This document shows positions 1 to 8,476 of a stretch of DNA of 64,000 nucleotides, one piece after another. A program made the position numbers and the translations under genes. Positions within the stretch are counted from its first letter, which is position 1; each line of letters starts with the position of its first letter. The DNA lies in assembly GCA_902792085.1 (NCBI GenBank), contig CADAYE010000001.1:1-64000 (forward strand), given 5' to 3'. The DNA comes from an uncultured bacterium. Lineage in GTDB: Bacteria; Cyanobacteriota; Vampirovibrionia; Gastranaerophilales; Gastranaerophilaceae. The notes beneath the pieces are model-generated. The model was not told where the DNA came from. It searched no databases and saw only the letters and a program-made list of their open reading frames with translations.

Positions 1-141
1 ATCCCTAACGGGGAATCACCCACCCAAATTTCTAAATTTCACATTCTGTTCAATTTGAAATTTCTCCCTCCCTCACGAGGGAGGGTTGGGGTGGGTGCTA
101 ATTTTAACCTATTTTTGTGGTAACTCCTATATAGTTACCTA
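1..141. repeat. Composite palindromic intergenic repeat, cut by window edge
   Basis: A non-coding stretch built of nested inverted repeats. The CACCCACCC near base 18 pairs with GGGTGGG near 90, a CCCTCCCTC / GAGGGAGGG hairpin lies at about 66-86, and the interior has AAATTTCT...GAAATTTCT. The interior closely resembles the palindrome inserted inside ispE at 25107-25190. The right end (AACTATTTTT-like, then ATATAGTTACC at 129-139) resembles the right end of the elements at 3679-3864 and 59701-59886. The left end lies outside the window, so the full size is unknown. Confidence 0.6.
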
Positions 142-600
142 ATTTTTTATATTATCTGTCAGTGCTGTTTCAAATTTTGTACTCATTTTATGCAAAAGTT
201 CAATTTCTTCATCGGAAATATTTTCAAAAATTTCTGTTATATATTTTTTGATTTTTGGCATATTATCATCAACAAGTTTTTTACCTTTATCGGTAATTTT
301 TAAAATATAAACAAGTCTGTTATTTGATTTCCCCGCTTCTTTAATTAATAGTCCTTTATCAACAAGTATCTGAATTATTCTCGTTGTATTTGATTTGTCT
401 TTCATTAAAATATGAGAAAGTTTTTGAGGGTATACATTTTCGTAATACGAAACAGTATCAAGCACTACAAACTGCTCACCGGTTATACCCAAATTGAGTT
501 TGTCAATCCTGTGCTTGAGTTCTGCTTTTAGATTTTTTATAATCATATCAACAGAATAGATTACCGTATCTACATAATGATTTCGTTTAATTTCTTTCAT
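139..600 (-). CDS. MarR-family transcriptional regulator
   Basis: A 153-residue winged-helix regulator of the MarR type. The core runs from about residue 35 to 140: an LNLGITGEQFVVLDTV helix, then a recognition region (LSHILMKDKSNTTRIIQILVD) and a wing with a basic RLVYILKITDKGK strand. Length and layout fit the family. It starts 17 bases after the dnaN stop on the same strand, so it is probably the second gene of a dnaN-marR transcript. Ligand and targets cannot be told from the sequence. Its stop overlaps a GGTAACT/AGTTACC hairpin that belongs to the neighbouring repeat. Confidence 0.85.
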   Translation of the reverse strand: MKEIKRNHYVDTVIYSVDMIIKNLKAELKHRIDKLNLGITGEQFVVLDTVSYYENVYPQKLSHILMKDKSNTTRIIQILVDKGLLIKEAGKSNNRLVYILKITDKGKKLVDDNMPKIKKYITEIFENISDEEIELLHKMSTKFETALTDNIKN

Positions 601-617
601 AATTGTTTAAATTCTTA

Positions 618-1739
618 TTATCGGATTTGAACAGGCATAATTAAGCAGATAAAATCATCTTCGCTCTGCGGTTTTAATACGGTTGCAGATAACGGAGCAT
701 TTAGTCCGATAATGACATTATCACTTTCAATTATTCTCAATGCATCAAGTACAAATCTGTAATTGAATGCAATTAAAAGTTCTTCCGCATCATATTCAAT
801 ATCAATTTTATCTTCGGATTTACCTGCATCAGGAGTATCTGCACTCAAGGTTAATTCATTATCCGCAAAAAGCATCTTAACGATACTTGTTTTGTCATTA
901 ACCATTACAGAAACTCTTTCCAATGCTGAAATAAGTTGTGAAACATTGACTACTGCCTGTTTTGGACTTTCTGACGGGATAAGTTGGTTATATCTCGGGA
1001 ATTGTCCCTCCAATAATCTTGAAATAGTTGTAATTTTTTCTGATTTAAAAATAATTGTTGATTTATCTTTGCAAATTTTTATTGAATCTTCTTCAATAAA
1101 CGAACTCATTTTCAAAAGTTCATTCAAAGTTCTTGACGGAATAATCAGTTGAGTTTGTTCTGAAATATCGCTTGTAATTTTTTCTCTCACTCTTGCAAGT
1201 CTGTTGCCGTCAGTTGAAGCAATTTCTAATATACCATTATTGAAATCGCAAACTATACCTGACAAAAGGTTTGATACTTCGTAACTTGCAGCCGCAAAAC
1301 CTGCCTGATGAATACCTTTTAAAAACGGTTTTAATTCAACATCAAAACATTTTGATTCATCAATTTCATAATTAAATATATCCGCAGGAAACTCATTTGC
1401 ACTGATTCCTATAATGTCAAATTTTGATTTTTGGCAAGTAATTGATACATTTGTATTTTCGCTTTCAGTTTCAAATGTAACAAGGTCATTACCGAGTTTT
1501 GAAACAATTTCATTAAGTTTTTTGGCAGGAAGTGTAATTTTGCCCTGTTCCTGAACCTGTGCATCAACGGTTGTTATGACTGTTAAAACCAAATCGGTTG
1601 CACTCAATCGAATTTTGTTATTTTCAAGTGTTTCAATCAAAATATTGTATAAAACAGGCTGAACTGCCTTTTGAGATGTTGCACGCTCTACAATTCTTAT
1701 GCCGTTTAATAAATCTTCTTTTCCTACAATAAATTTCAT
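618..1739 (-). CDS. dnaN: DNA polymerase III subunit beta (sliding clamp)
   Basis: The 373-residue product matches the usual length of the bacterial clamp, which forms a dimeric ring around DNA and tethers the replicative polymerase. Three clamp folds follow one another. The start MKFIVGKEDLLNGIRIVERA and the end (LKPQSEDDFICLIMPVQIR) are the typical DnaN termini, with the C-terminal M-P-V/M-R-like ending. The interior motif ASTDGNRLARV at about residues 174-184 is also typical. An AGGAGTAGGGT stretch just upstream on the minus strand serves as ribosome-binding site. No dnaA neighbour is visible; a MarR regulator follows instead. Confidence 0.97.
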   Translation of the reverse strand: MKFIVGKEDLLNGIRIVERATSQKAVQPVLYNILIETLENNKIRLSATDLVLTVITTVDAQVQEQGKITLPAKKLNEIVSKLGNDLVTFETESENTNVSITCQKSKFDIIGISANEFPADIFNYEIDESKCFDVELKPFLKGIHQAGFAAASYEVSNLLSGIVCDFNNGILEIASTDGNRLARVREKITSDISEQTQLIIPSRTLNELLKMSSFIEEDSIKICKDKSTIIFKSEKITTISRLLEGQFPRYNQLIPSESPKQAVVNVSQLISALERVSVMVNDKTSIVKMLFADNELTLSADTPDAGKSEDKIDIEYDAEELLIAFNYRFVLDALRIIESDNVIIGLNAPLSATVLKPQSEDDFICLIMPVQIR

Positions 1740-1867
1740 ATACCCTACTCCTTAAAATATTCTATGTGCAAATTCTACGACAAACAAAACAAAAAATAAA
1801 TAATAAATTATTTTTATAGTACAATTTAAAATGTAAAAATTATCACAAAGAGAGAAAGGAAGAAATT

Positions 1868-3550
1868 ATGACAAAACTTTCACCGTTACAAATTGAAAGA
1901 TTAAAATACCAACCAAAACTTCCTGCAAGTTTACAAAACGGTATTAATTCACTTGAAATGACAGAAGGTTCTGCAACAGAATCTGTCGCAGATCAGCAGG
2001 ATATTCAAAACTTATTTCCTAATACTTACGGAAAACCTGTTGTTACATTCAAGTCAACATCAGACTCAAAACAAACTCCGGCAAGAAATGTCGGTGTAAT
2101 TCTTTCAGGCGGGCAGGCTCCCGGAGGACACAATGTTATCGCAGGGCTTTATGATGCATTAAAAAGTGCTAATCCTGAAAGCAAATTATACGGATTTTTA
2201 GGCGGACCAAGTGGTATCATTGACGGTAAATACGTTGAATTTGATGATGAATTTATCAACGCATACAGAAACACAGGCGGATTTGATATTATCGGTTCAG
2301 GCAGAACAAAATTGGAAACAGAAGACCAATTCCATGAGTCTTATAATGTATGTAAAAAACTTGGTATAAGCGCCGTTGTAATTATTGGCGGTGATGATTC
2401 AAATACAAATGCAGCACTTTTAGCTGAATGGTTTGTAAAAAATAAAACGGGTATTCAGGTTATCGGATGCCCGAAAACCATTGACGGTGACTTGAAAAAT
2501 GACCAGATTGAAATTTCGTTCGGATTTGATACCGCAACAAAAACTTATGCCGAACTTATTGGAAACATTCAAAGAGATGCTAATTCCGCTAAAAAATATT
2601 GGCATTTTATCAAAATTATGGGTAGAAGTGCATCACATGTTGCACTTGAAGCGGCTTTGCAAACTCAGCCAAATATTACTTTAATCAGTGAAGAAGTTGA
2701 AGCAAAGAAAATGTCACTATCTTCAATTATTGACTATATGTCAGATATTATTGTAAGACGCGCAAATGCAGGCAAAAATTTTGGTATAGCAGTTATTCCT
2801 GAAGGTTTAATTGAATTTATACCTGAAATGAAAACGATGATTGCGAATTTGAACGATATTATGGCAGAACTTGAATCAGACCCGAGTTTTGTAAATGCAA
2901 CTACAATTCGTGAAAAATTTACAATAGTTGAACGCAGACTTGACGATGAAAATGCAAGAGTTTATAACTCATTACCTTCAATAATTAAAGAACAATTGCT
3001 TGCAGACAGAGATCCGCACGGGAATGTTCAGGTTTCTAAAATTGAAACAGAAAAATTACTTATTGAAATGCTTTCAACAAAATTAGCAGAATTAAAATCA
3101 GAAGGTCAGTATATAGGCAAATTCTCAACACAATCTCATTTCTTTGGGTATGAAGGCAGATGTGCATTCCCGTCAAACTTTGATGCGGATTATTGTTATT
3201 CTTTGGGTTACAATGCTTATGCATTGATTTCTAACGGATTGACAGGTTATTTATCATCAGTTAAAAACCTTACTGCACCTGCAAAAGAATGGGTTGCAGG
3301 CGGTGTTCCTTTGACAATGATGATGAATATGGAAAAACGCCACGGTGCAATGAAACCTGTTATTAAAAAAGCATTGGTTGAACTTAACGGACCTGTTTTT
3401 GCGCAACTGCAAAACAACCGTGAAGATTGGGCAATGAATGACAGATACCTGTTCCCTGGGGCAATTCAATATTTCGGACCAAGTTCTGTTTGTGATATTA
3501 CAACAGTAACTCTGCAACTTGAACAGGCTAAAACATTAGCATCTGTTTAA
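1868..3550 (+). CDS. pfp: Pyrophosphate-dependent 6-phosphofructokinase, long form
   Basis: Catalyses the reversible, PPi-linked phosphorylation of fructose 6-phosphate in glycolysis. The 560 residues fit the long (plant/Spirochaete-type) PPi-PFK group. Visible motifs are GGQAPGGHN (about 81-89), GGDDSNTN (about 174), where Asp replaces the Gly of ATP-PFKs and is the known mark of PPi use, [10 protein letters not shown] (about 203) and MGRSASH (about 252). An AGAAAGGAAG ribosome-binding site precedes the ATG. It stands alone between dnaN (divergent) and a strong terminator. Using PPi saves ATP and suits a fermentative life style. Confidence 0.96.
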   Translation: MTKLSPLQIERLKYQPKLPASLQNGINSLEMTEGSATESVADQQDIQNLFPNTYGKPVVTFKSTSDSKQTPARNVGVILSGGQAPGGHNVIAGLYDALKSANPESKLYGFLGGPSGIIDGKYVEFDDEFINAYRNTGGFDIIGSGRTKLETEDQFHESYNVCKKLGISAVVIIGGDDSNTNAALLAEWFVKNKTGIQVIGCPKTIDGDLKNDQIEISFGFDTATKTYAELIGNIQRDANSAKKYWHFIKIMGRSASHVALEAALQTQPNITLISEEVEAKKMSLSSIIDYMSDIIVRRANAGKNFGIAVIPEGLIEFIPEMKTMIANLNDIMAELESDPSFVNATTIREKFTIVERRLDDENARVYNSLPSIIKEQLLADRDPHGNVQVSKIETEKLLIEMLSTKLAELKSEGQYIGKFSTQSHFFGYEGRCAFPSNFDADYCYSLGYNAYALISNGLTGYLSSVKNLTAPAKEWVAGGVPLTMMMNMEKRHGAMKPVIKKALVELNGPVFAQLQNNREDWAMNDRYLFPGAIQYFGPSSVCDITTVTLQLEQAKTLASV

Positions 3551-3561
3551 TTGTTTTAATT

Positions 3562-3604
3562 ATATAAAAGATCTGATTTTAATAATCGGGTCTTTTATAT
3601 TTTT
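3562..3604 (+). terminator. Rho-independent terminator after pfp
   Basis: A 17-bp nearly perfect stem (ATATAAAAGATCTGATT paired with AATCGGGTCTTTTATAT), loop TTAAT, followed by TTTT. It starts 11 bases past the pfp stop. Confidence 0.85.
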
Positions 3605-3678
3605 AAACATCAATTAAAATTTTTATGCAATATTTACTATTTTTTATCAAAATGAAATAGTAAATTATTATCTTAATT

Positions 3679-3864
3679 TGGTAATTATATACTTTTTTAT
3701 ATTTGTTTATGATTTTGAGGTGGGTTTAAGTATTATAATAAGTAAAAATACCTCACCTCTGAATTTTTTACTAATATAGGTTTTAGGAAAAATCTTTTAC
3801 TCCCTTAAGGGCGTGGGGGTTCGTGTTTTAACTATTTTTACCGTATTATTGTACATAGTTACTT
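3679..3864. mobile_element. MITE-like element, about 186 bp
   Basis: The left end TGGTAATTATATAC (3679-3692) and right end GTACATAGTTAC (3851-3862) are imperfect inverted repeats of each other. They match the two ends of the element at 59701-59886, which has almost the same overall length. The interior differs and carries its own GAGGTGGG / CCTCACCTC arms. There is no ORF, so it would depend on a transposase elsewhere. It fills most of the gap between pfp and the following lipoprotein gene. Confidence 0.5.
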
Positions 3865-3913
3865 GAATATTTATAAAACATTTTTATATATAATTGTTTT
3901 TGGGAGAATTTTT

Positions 3914-4576
3914 ATGAAAAAAATAATAAAACTATTAACAATAATTATACCTGTTTTAATTGTAATCAGTTTAATAACAGGCTGCGCAAATATTAAAAAT
4001 AAAAAATTTTTTAAATCCAAACCTGCAACAATATATTTTCATAAAGGGGTGTATAAAAGTTATGCTCCTGATAAAAATTCCGGTCAATTTTCTTTCTATA
4101 TTTTTTATGACGAAAATTCAGGTCACACCGAGGATAGTGAAATGGGTATCGGATTGCCGTTTTCATGTGTTCAAAAAGACGGCTATGTAAAATTTAAATT
4201 TGGAGGAAGTGAAGAACCTGAAGAAAAGTTTATTATAAAATCAACAAAAAATAATGCTATTACAGGCTATTTCAAAGATAAACAATTGCTCAAATTTATT
4301 CTCATTCCTGATGCAAATCCTGATGATTTTGATTCAACCGATGAATTGCAGAAATCGAGAAAAGTTGACGATATTGTTGAACCCGTATATACGCAGGATT
4401 GTTTCCCTAAAACATTAGAGCAAAGCGGAGTATCAAAAAAATGCTTTGAAAATGCAAATTTAGGGCAGAAAAAATTTTGTTCCGAAACTGAAATTAAAAA
4501 AATAGAAGAATATTATAAAAAAGGTCAGGATAAAGACCCTCTAAATGATGGCTCAGGAAATTTTTGCGCAGATTAA
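3914..4576 (+). CDS. Predicted lipoprotein, function unknown
   Basis: Chosen start is the ATG at 3914, preceded by GGGAGAA; the upstream in-frame ATG at 3863 lacks a ribosome-binding site and lies at the MITE-like element border. The 220-residue product opens with two Lys, a long hydrophobic run and a lipobox ISLITGC, so it should be lipid-anchored outside the inner membrane. The mature part is charged, with a late cysteine-rich tail (QDCFPKTL, KKCFENAN, KFCSETE, NFCAD), suggesting disulphides. I recognise no domain. Confidence 0.75.
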   Translation: MKKIIKLLTIIIPVLIVISLITGCANIKNKKFFKSKPATIYFHKGVYKSYAPDKNSGQFSFYIFYDENSGHTEDSEMGIGLPFSCVQKDGYVKFKFGGSEEPEEKFIIKSTKNNAITGYFKDKQLLKFILIPDANPDDFDSTDELQKSRKVDDIVEPVYTQDCFPKTLEQSGVSKKCFENANLGQKKFCSETEIKKIEEYYKKGQDKDPLNDGSGNFCAD

Positions 4577-4581
4577 ACAGT

Positions 4582-5181
4582 TTACGGGTGCAGTTTTTTT
4601 ACAACGCAGCAATACATCTGAACCTGCGTTTTTACCTCGTCATTTATACATTCCTGCATAAGTTCTTTTATATATGACCTTTTATACTGAGGTTTGTGAT
4701 ATTCAAAATAAAATCCGTCAATGACAACTTTTTTAATATCATCTCCTGCAGGAGAACCAAAATCTCCTGCAAATTTATCGGCACTTTCTATTGTTTCAAA
4801 TAATATATTGTGTTTTTGTTCGTTATTTACTGCTTTAAATTTTATAATTTCTAAATTTTTATCTGACATGTAGAATTTTAAATCCTCATGCCCGTCATTC
4901 AGATACAGATAATTTTTTGATTGTATAAACGGTTTTGTGCTTTCCAAATACCCAAGCGGATACACAAATTCGTTTGAGGCAAAATAGTAAAATAATCCAT
5001 AGTTTGAATTTTTGTTTTTATTTATTTTGTCTGTAATTATTAAAATTCGCTCTTTGGATTTGTTTATTTTTACTGTTGTATAATAGTAATTTTTTGGAAA
5101 TTCTGTTAAGACAACCGAATAATCAAAATAATCTTTTTTAGGATTATATCTGTCCTGAAGTTTATTTATTATTTTTTTTTT
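4582..5181 (-). pseudogene. C-terminal half of a secreted protein, separated by a poly-A frameshift
   Basis: This frame is open from the A10 tract (5172-5181) to the stop at 4582. It reads as sensible protein (…LQDRYNPKKDYFDYSVVLTE…) well upstream of the only late GTG start at 4965. No plausible start lies near 5170. One additional A in the tract would join it to the upstream 357-residue ORF to make a protein of about 555 residues. The joined part contains a second copy-like region (VVLTEFPKNYYYTTVKINK) resembling the first half's LTLPKEFKGIYEAKVEK, which supports a single two-domain protein. Function unknown. It could be a true pseudogene, a slippage product or an assembly indel. Confidence 0.6.
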
Positions 5182-6242
5182 GAAGTTACAGAAACACTAT
5201 TTAACGGAACAAAATCAAATCGTTCGTATGTTTCAAAAACTTTTTTTCTTTCGTTGTAATATTCTTCTGTTACATTTTCCCATTTTTCGTCAGAATAAGA
5301 AATAAACCATGGTTGTTTTGAATTTTCATAGCCGTCATATTTAAAATTTACCTGCGGAAAAAGTTCAGTAGAGTTTTCAACTAAATTATAAACACTGACA
5401 CCGCTTTCCAATGCTCCTGATGAATATTCATTGCAGATAAATGCATTGTCACAAACATAATATCTGTCACGGCTGCCTCCGCTTATTACATGTTTAGGAG
5501 TTCGGTTTACCATGGTGTAAATATCATAAATTACCCCTTTCCAATCGCCATCTGCAATTTCACCGATTAAAAGTTCTTCAACACCGTCTGCATTTACATC
5601 ATAATAAGCATATCCGACTTTATTGTCAGGAATAATATTATACATATAACTCATATTTTCTGTTTCAAGTTTTGAAGAATCCCATTTTTCATTGAGAGCA
5701 GTCAAATGCTTTTGCAAAATATCATTGTATAAATCTTTTCCTTTCATACCTTGATTTTTAAAGTATGTTGCACCATTTATACCTTTTATATCAACATTTT
5801 TGCCGTAATCATAAAGTTTTTTGAAAGATTCAGGTGCCTGCGAACTTTTTGTGTAGTCATACTGAACATCTGTCGGATATTTCAGCACCATATCATAAAT
5901 TACCCCTTTTTTATCTGTCAATTCCCCGATTTTTAAACCTCCTGGGAGATTGGCATGGTCAGAAGGATTTTTATAGGCTTTTATTCCAAAAGCAAAGCCT
6001 CCAAAACCCGCTTTTTTAGAGGCTTTGTGGTACAAAGAAATTTTATCTTTTTCAACCTTTGCTTCATAAATCCCTTTAAATTCTTTTGGCAAAGTCAAAG
6101 TAAAGAGTTTGTTTTTTATCGTGAGATTTTTTTCTGCATTATTTGAAAAAATATTTTTATTTAGAATATTTTGCGCTGAAAAAGATTTCGGGGCAAAAAA
6201 TGTTGCACAAATTATTAGAAAAACTGTTATTTTATTTTTCAT
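5169..6242 (-). CDS. Secreted protein with Asp-rich calcium-like motif (N-terminal part)
   Basis: The 357-residue product begins with a clear signal peptide (MKNKITVFLIICATFFAPKSFSA). After a beta-rich stretch (LTLPKEFKGIYEAKVEK) it has YYDVNADGVEELLIGE at about 213-228, a D-x-N-x-D-G-x-x-E-L pattern like EF-hand or FG-GAP calcium loops. The end is VTSKKK followed by stop, read straight through an A10 tract. The next frame downstream stays open and coding-like, so the natural product is probably longer (see the 4582-5181 entry). No family name can be given. The ATG is preceded by AAAGGAGTCGAAGTA. Confidence 0.7.
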   Translation of the reverse strand: MKNKITVFLIICATFFAPKSFSAQNILNKNIFSNNAEKNLTIKNKLFTLTLPKEFKGIYEAKVEKDKISLYHKASKKAGFGGFAFGIKAYKNPSDHANLPGGLKIGELTDKKGVIYDMVLKYPTDVQYDYTKSSQAPESFKKLYDYGKNVDIKGINGATYFKNQGMKGKDLYNDILQKHLTALNEKWDSSKLETENMSYMYNIIPDNKVGYAYYDVNADGVEELLIGEIADGDWKGVIYDIYTMVNRTPKHVISGGSRDRYYVCDNAFICNEYSSGALESGVSVYNLVENSTELFPQVNFKYDGYENSKQPWFISYSDEKWENVTEEYYNERKKVFETYERFDFVPLNSVSVTSKKK

Positions 6243-6269
6243 TACTTCGACTCCTTTTATACAATTATT

Positions 6270-6812
6270 TTAGATATTTTTTCCTAAGTTATATGCTTTT
6301 TGTAAAAGTTCTTGATTTTGAGTTGCGTCATTTGGGGCTTCCAAACCACCGCCATTGACATAACCTTTTATTTCAGTTCCCGGAAGACATGCACACCATC
6401 CGTTCAATCCGTTTATTACTGTCTGAACAACATCGTCAGAACCGTCTGCGGAAGTTGTTATTACATAAACATCTTTGAAATTATATCCTGTTACATAGAG
6501 AGAATTTGCTCTGTCTATAAGAGTTTTCATCTGCCCTGACATTTCATAATAATAAACGGGAGTTACCCAAATTATTACTTCTGAATTTTTCATTTTTTCG
6601 GTTATTGCATTTGCATCATCATTTATAACACAATGCCCCAATTTTTGACATGCCATACAACCTTTGCAATATCCGATATTTTTATCTTTGAGGGTAACAA
6701 ATTCTACCTGATGCCCTGTATCTTTAGCCCCTTGTTCTGCTTCATGCGCCAAAATTTCAGAATTTGCACCGTTTCTTAAACTTGTTGAAATAATTAATAC
6801 TTTTTTTGACAT
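6270..6812 (-). CDS. NAD(P)H-dependent FMN reductase / iron-sulfur flavoprotein family
   Basis: A 180-residue flavodoxin-fold protein. The N-terminus MSKKVLIISTSLRNGANSEI carries the FMN phosphate-binding loop STSLRNGAN. A compact cysteine set, CKGCMACQKLGHC (about 49-61), matches the cluster-binding motif of the iron-sulfur flavoprotein group. WVTPVYYYEMSGQMK is the second flavin-contact loop. It is probably a cytosolic electron-transfer or quinone/nitro-reducing enzyme in an anaerobe; the substrate is unknown. GGAGAGAGAAT supplies the ribosome-binding site. Confidence 0.85.
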   Translation of the reverse strand: MSKKVLIISTSLRNGANSEILAHEAEQGAKDTGHQVEFVTLKDKNIGYCKGCMACQKLGHCVINDDANAITEKMKNSEVIIWVTPVYYYEMSGQMKTLIDRANSLYVTGYNFKDVYVITTSADGSDDVVQTVINGLNGWCACLPGTEIKGYVNGGGLEAPNDATQNQELLQKAYNLGKNI

Positions 6813-6962
6813 ATTCTCTCTCCTTGTATTTATTTGATGATTATATCTTATTTTACAACAAATGTTTTTATTTGTATTTTTTTCGCAAAAGAATAAATTT
6901 TACATTTATAGAATGTTTTCTAATTTTTTTAAGATAAAATAATTAAAAAAAAGAGGTATCTT

Positions 6963-7928
6963 ATGGAAAATAATTGTTTAAATTGCAATAAGGTCAGAAA
7001 AGTTGTAATGATTGGATGCGGATTTGTCGGTGCTGCGTGCTGTTTTGCTATTATGCAGTCAGGATTATTTTCGGAAATGGTGCTTATTGATGCAGACAAA
7101 GCAAAAGCGCAGGGAGAAGCACTTGATATCAGTCATGGTGTCCCGTTTGCAAAGCCGATAAAAATTTATGCAGGAGATTATGATGATATAAAAGATGCGT
7201 CACTAATTATTATCAGCGCAGGAGCAAATCAAAAACCGGGGGAAACAAGACTTGATTTAGTCAAAAAAAATATTTCTATCTTTAAATCAATAATTCCTGA
7301 AATCAAAAAACGGGATTACAACGGTATTTTGCTTGTAGTTTCAAATCCTGTTGATATCCTGACAACGGTGGCAATAAAACTTTCAGGTTTACCGCAAAAC
7401 AAAGTATTAGGTTCAGGGACTGTTTTGGATACTGCAAGATTAAAATATGAACTTGGCAACCATTTGAATGTTGATTCAAGAAGTGTTCACGCATTTATTA
7501 TAGGTGAACACGGTGACAGCGAAATTGCGGTCTGGTCAAGTGCTAATGTATCAGGAATACCGCTAAACAAATTCTGCGAAATGCGCGGATATTGTAATCA
7601 TGAAGATAATATGCAAAAAATTGCAGACAGCGTTAAAAATAGTGCCTACGAAATTATTGAAAGAAAAAAGGCAACATACTTTGGAGTTGCAATGGCGGTG
7701 AAACGAATTTGTGAGGCAATAATTCGTGATGAAAAATCAATTCTTCCGATTTCCTCAATGATGCACGGACAATATGGGATAGAAGGTATTTCCCTTTCCA
7801 TGCCTGCAATTGTGGGTAAAGACGGTGTAGAAACTCTTGTTCCTATTCAGTTAAACAAAGAAGAAACCGAAAAACTGCAACAATCTGCAAAAACTCTGCA
7901 AGATATTATTAAACAAAATGAATTTTAA
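6963..7928 (+). CDS. ldh: L-lactate dehydrogenase (NAD-dependent)
   Basis: Reduces pyruvate to L-lactate to recycle NADH at the end of glycolysis. The 321 residues match the family. They show the Rossmann loop GCGFVG (18-23), the D-(acidic) NAD site IDADKAKAQGEALD, GETRLDLVKKN with the substrate-binding Arg/Asn region, VSNPVDILT, and the catalytic IIGEHGDSE with its His. LDH rather than malate dehydrogenase is favoured by overall resemblance to Firmicute LDHs and the GANQKPGETR loop, in which Gln sits at the specificity position. The start has an AAGAGG ribosome-binding site. Confidence 0.95.
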   Translation: MENNCLNCNKVRKVVMIGCGFVGAACCFAIMQSGLFSEMVLIDADKAKAQGEALDISHGVPFAKPIKIYAGDYDDIKDASLIIISAGANQKPGETRLDLVKKNISIFKSIIPEIKKRDYNGILLVVSNPVDILTTVAIKLSGLPQNKVLGSGTVLDTARLKYELGNHLNVDSRSVHAFIIGEHGDSEIAVWSSANVSGIPLNKFCEMRGYCNHEDNMQKIADSVKNSAYEIIERKKATYFGVAMAVKRICEAIIRDEKSILPISSMMHGQYGIEGISLSMPAIVGKDGVETLVPIQLNKEETEKLQQSAKTLQDIIKQNEF

Positions 7929-7974
7929 ATTAACATGAAAATTAGTATTAAATCTATTTTGTCAGGCAAATGAC

Positions 7975-8034
7975 TGATATGTACAGTTGTCAGGAGGCAA
8001 TGACATGCTACTGTAAGATAAATATATTGTCACC
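7975..8034. repeat. Intergenic palindromic repeat, TACTGTAA family
   Basis: Contains GTACAGT at its left, GCAATGACATG in the middle and CTACTGTAAGATA with a TATTGTCACC end. The same right half (T-A-C-T-G-T-A-A-G-A-T-A then TATTGTCGCC) occurs at 48984-49011, and related halves occur at 51595-51622 and 59862-59886. The middle GCAATGACATG is the reverse complement of the CATGTCATTGC seen in the 59701 copy. Confidence 0.5.
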
Positions 8035-8043
8035 AAAATAAAA

Positions 8044-8319
8044 CTATGCAATATATGATATTTTGTTATTTTTTGCTTCCTGCGCCATTTGTTGTGCAGC
8101 GGCTTTTTCCTGCGCTGATGCAATCATATAAAGCGTTTGATTTTGAACATTATTTAAAGCAAAACGAGTATCCAAATCATGCAGAGTATTCATATCATAC
8201 CCGCCAAAAGACAAATTTCTTGCAACATGCATCATGTTTCTGCTGTTTTGCATCATAGCCCACTGTGCATTGTGCATTGTACTTATAGCATTCAATCTTG
8301 CCATCAAACTTACTAACAT
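8044..8319 (-). CDS. Small Met/Asn/Gln/Ala-rich protein, unknown
   Basis: A 91-residue protein with no hydrophobic signal. The sequence is a run of amphipathic helix-forming residues (NAQWAMMQNSRNMMHVARN, ending in EKAAAQQMAQEAKNN) with a short LSFGGYDMN turn in the middle. Composition is unusually rich in Met, Asn, Gln and Ala. It lies alone between the ldh repeat and a divergent protease gene. I do not recognise it. The SFG triplet recalls other small proteins in this window but here sits mid-protein. Confidence 0.6.
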   Translation of the reverse strand: MLVSLMARLNAISTMHNAQWAMMQNSRNMMHVARNLSFGGYDMNTLHDLDTRFALNNVQNQTLYMIASAQEKAAAQQMAQEAKNNKISYIA

Positions 8320-8476
8320 ATTTTATACCCGCCTACTTTAAAAACTACAAGTGTAGTATAAATTAATTTTTCTGTTTTGTAAAGTGGGCGAGTAAAATTG
8401 TAATAATTCTTAAAATTGCTAAAGAATTGAAATTATGTGCCGTTATTTATCATTGATAATAATAAAAAGGAATATT

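Noticed and set aside
763-1152. A 129-residue plus-strand frame inside dnaN
   Set aside because: It lies fully antisense to a well-supported dnaN and shows no family likeness.
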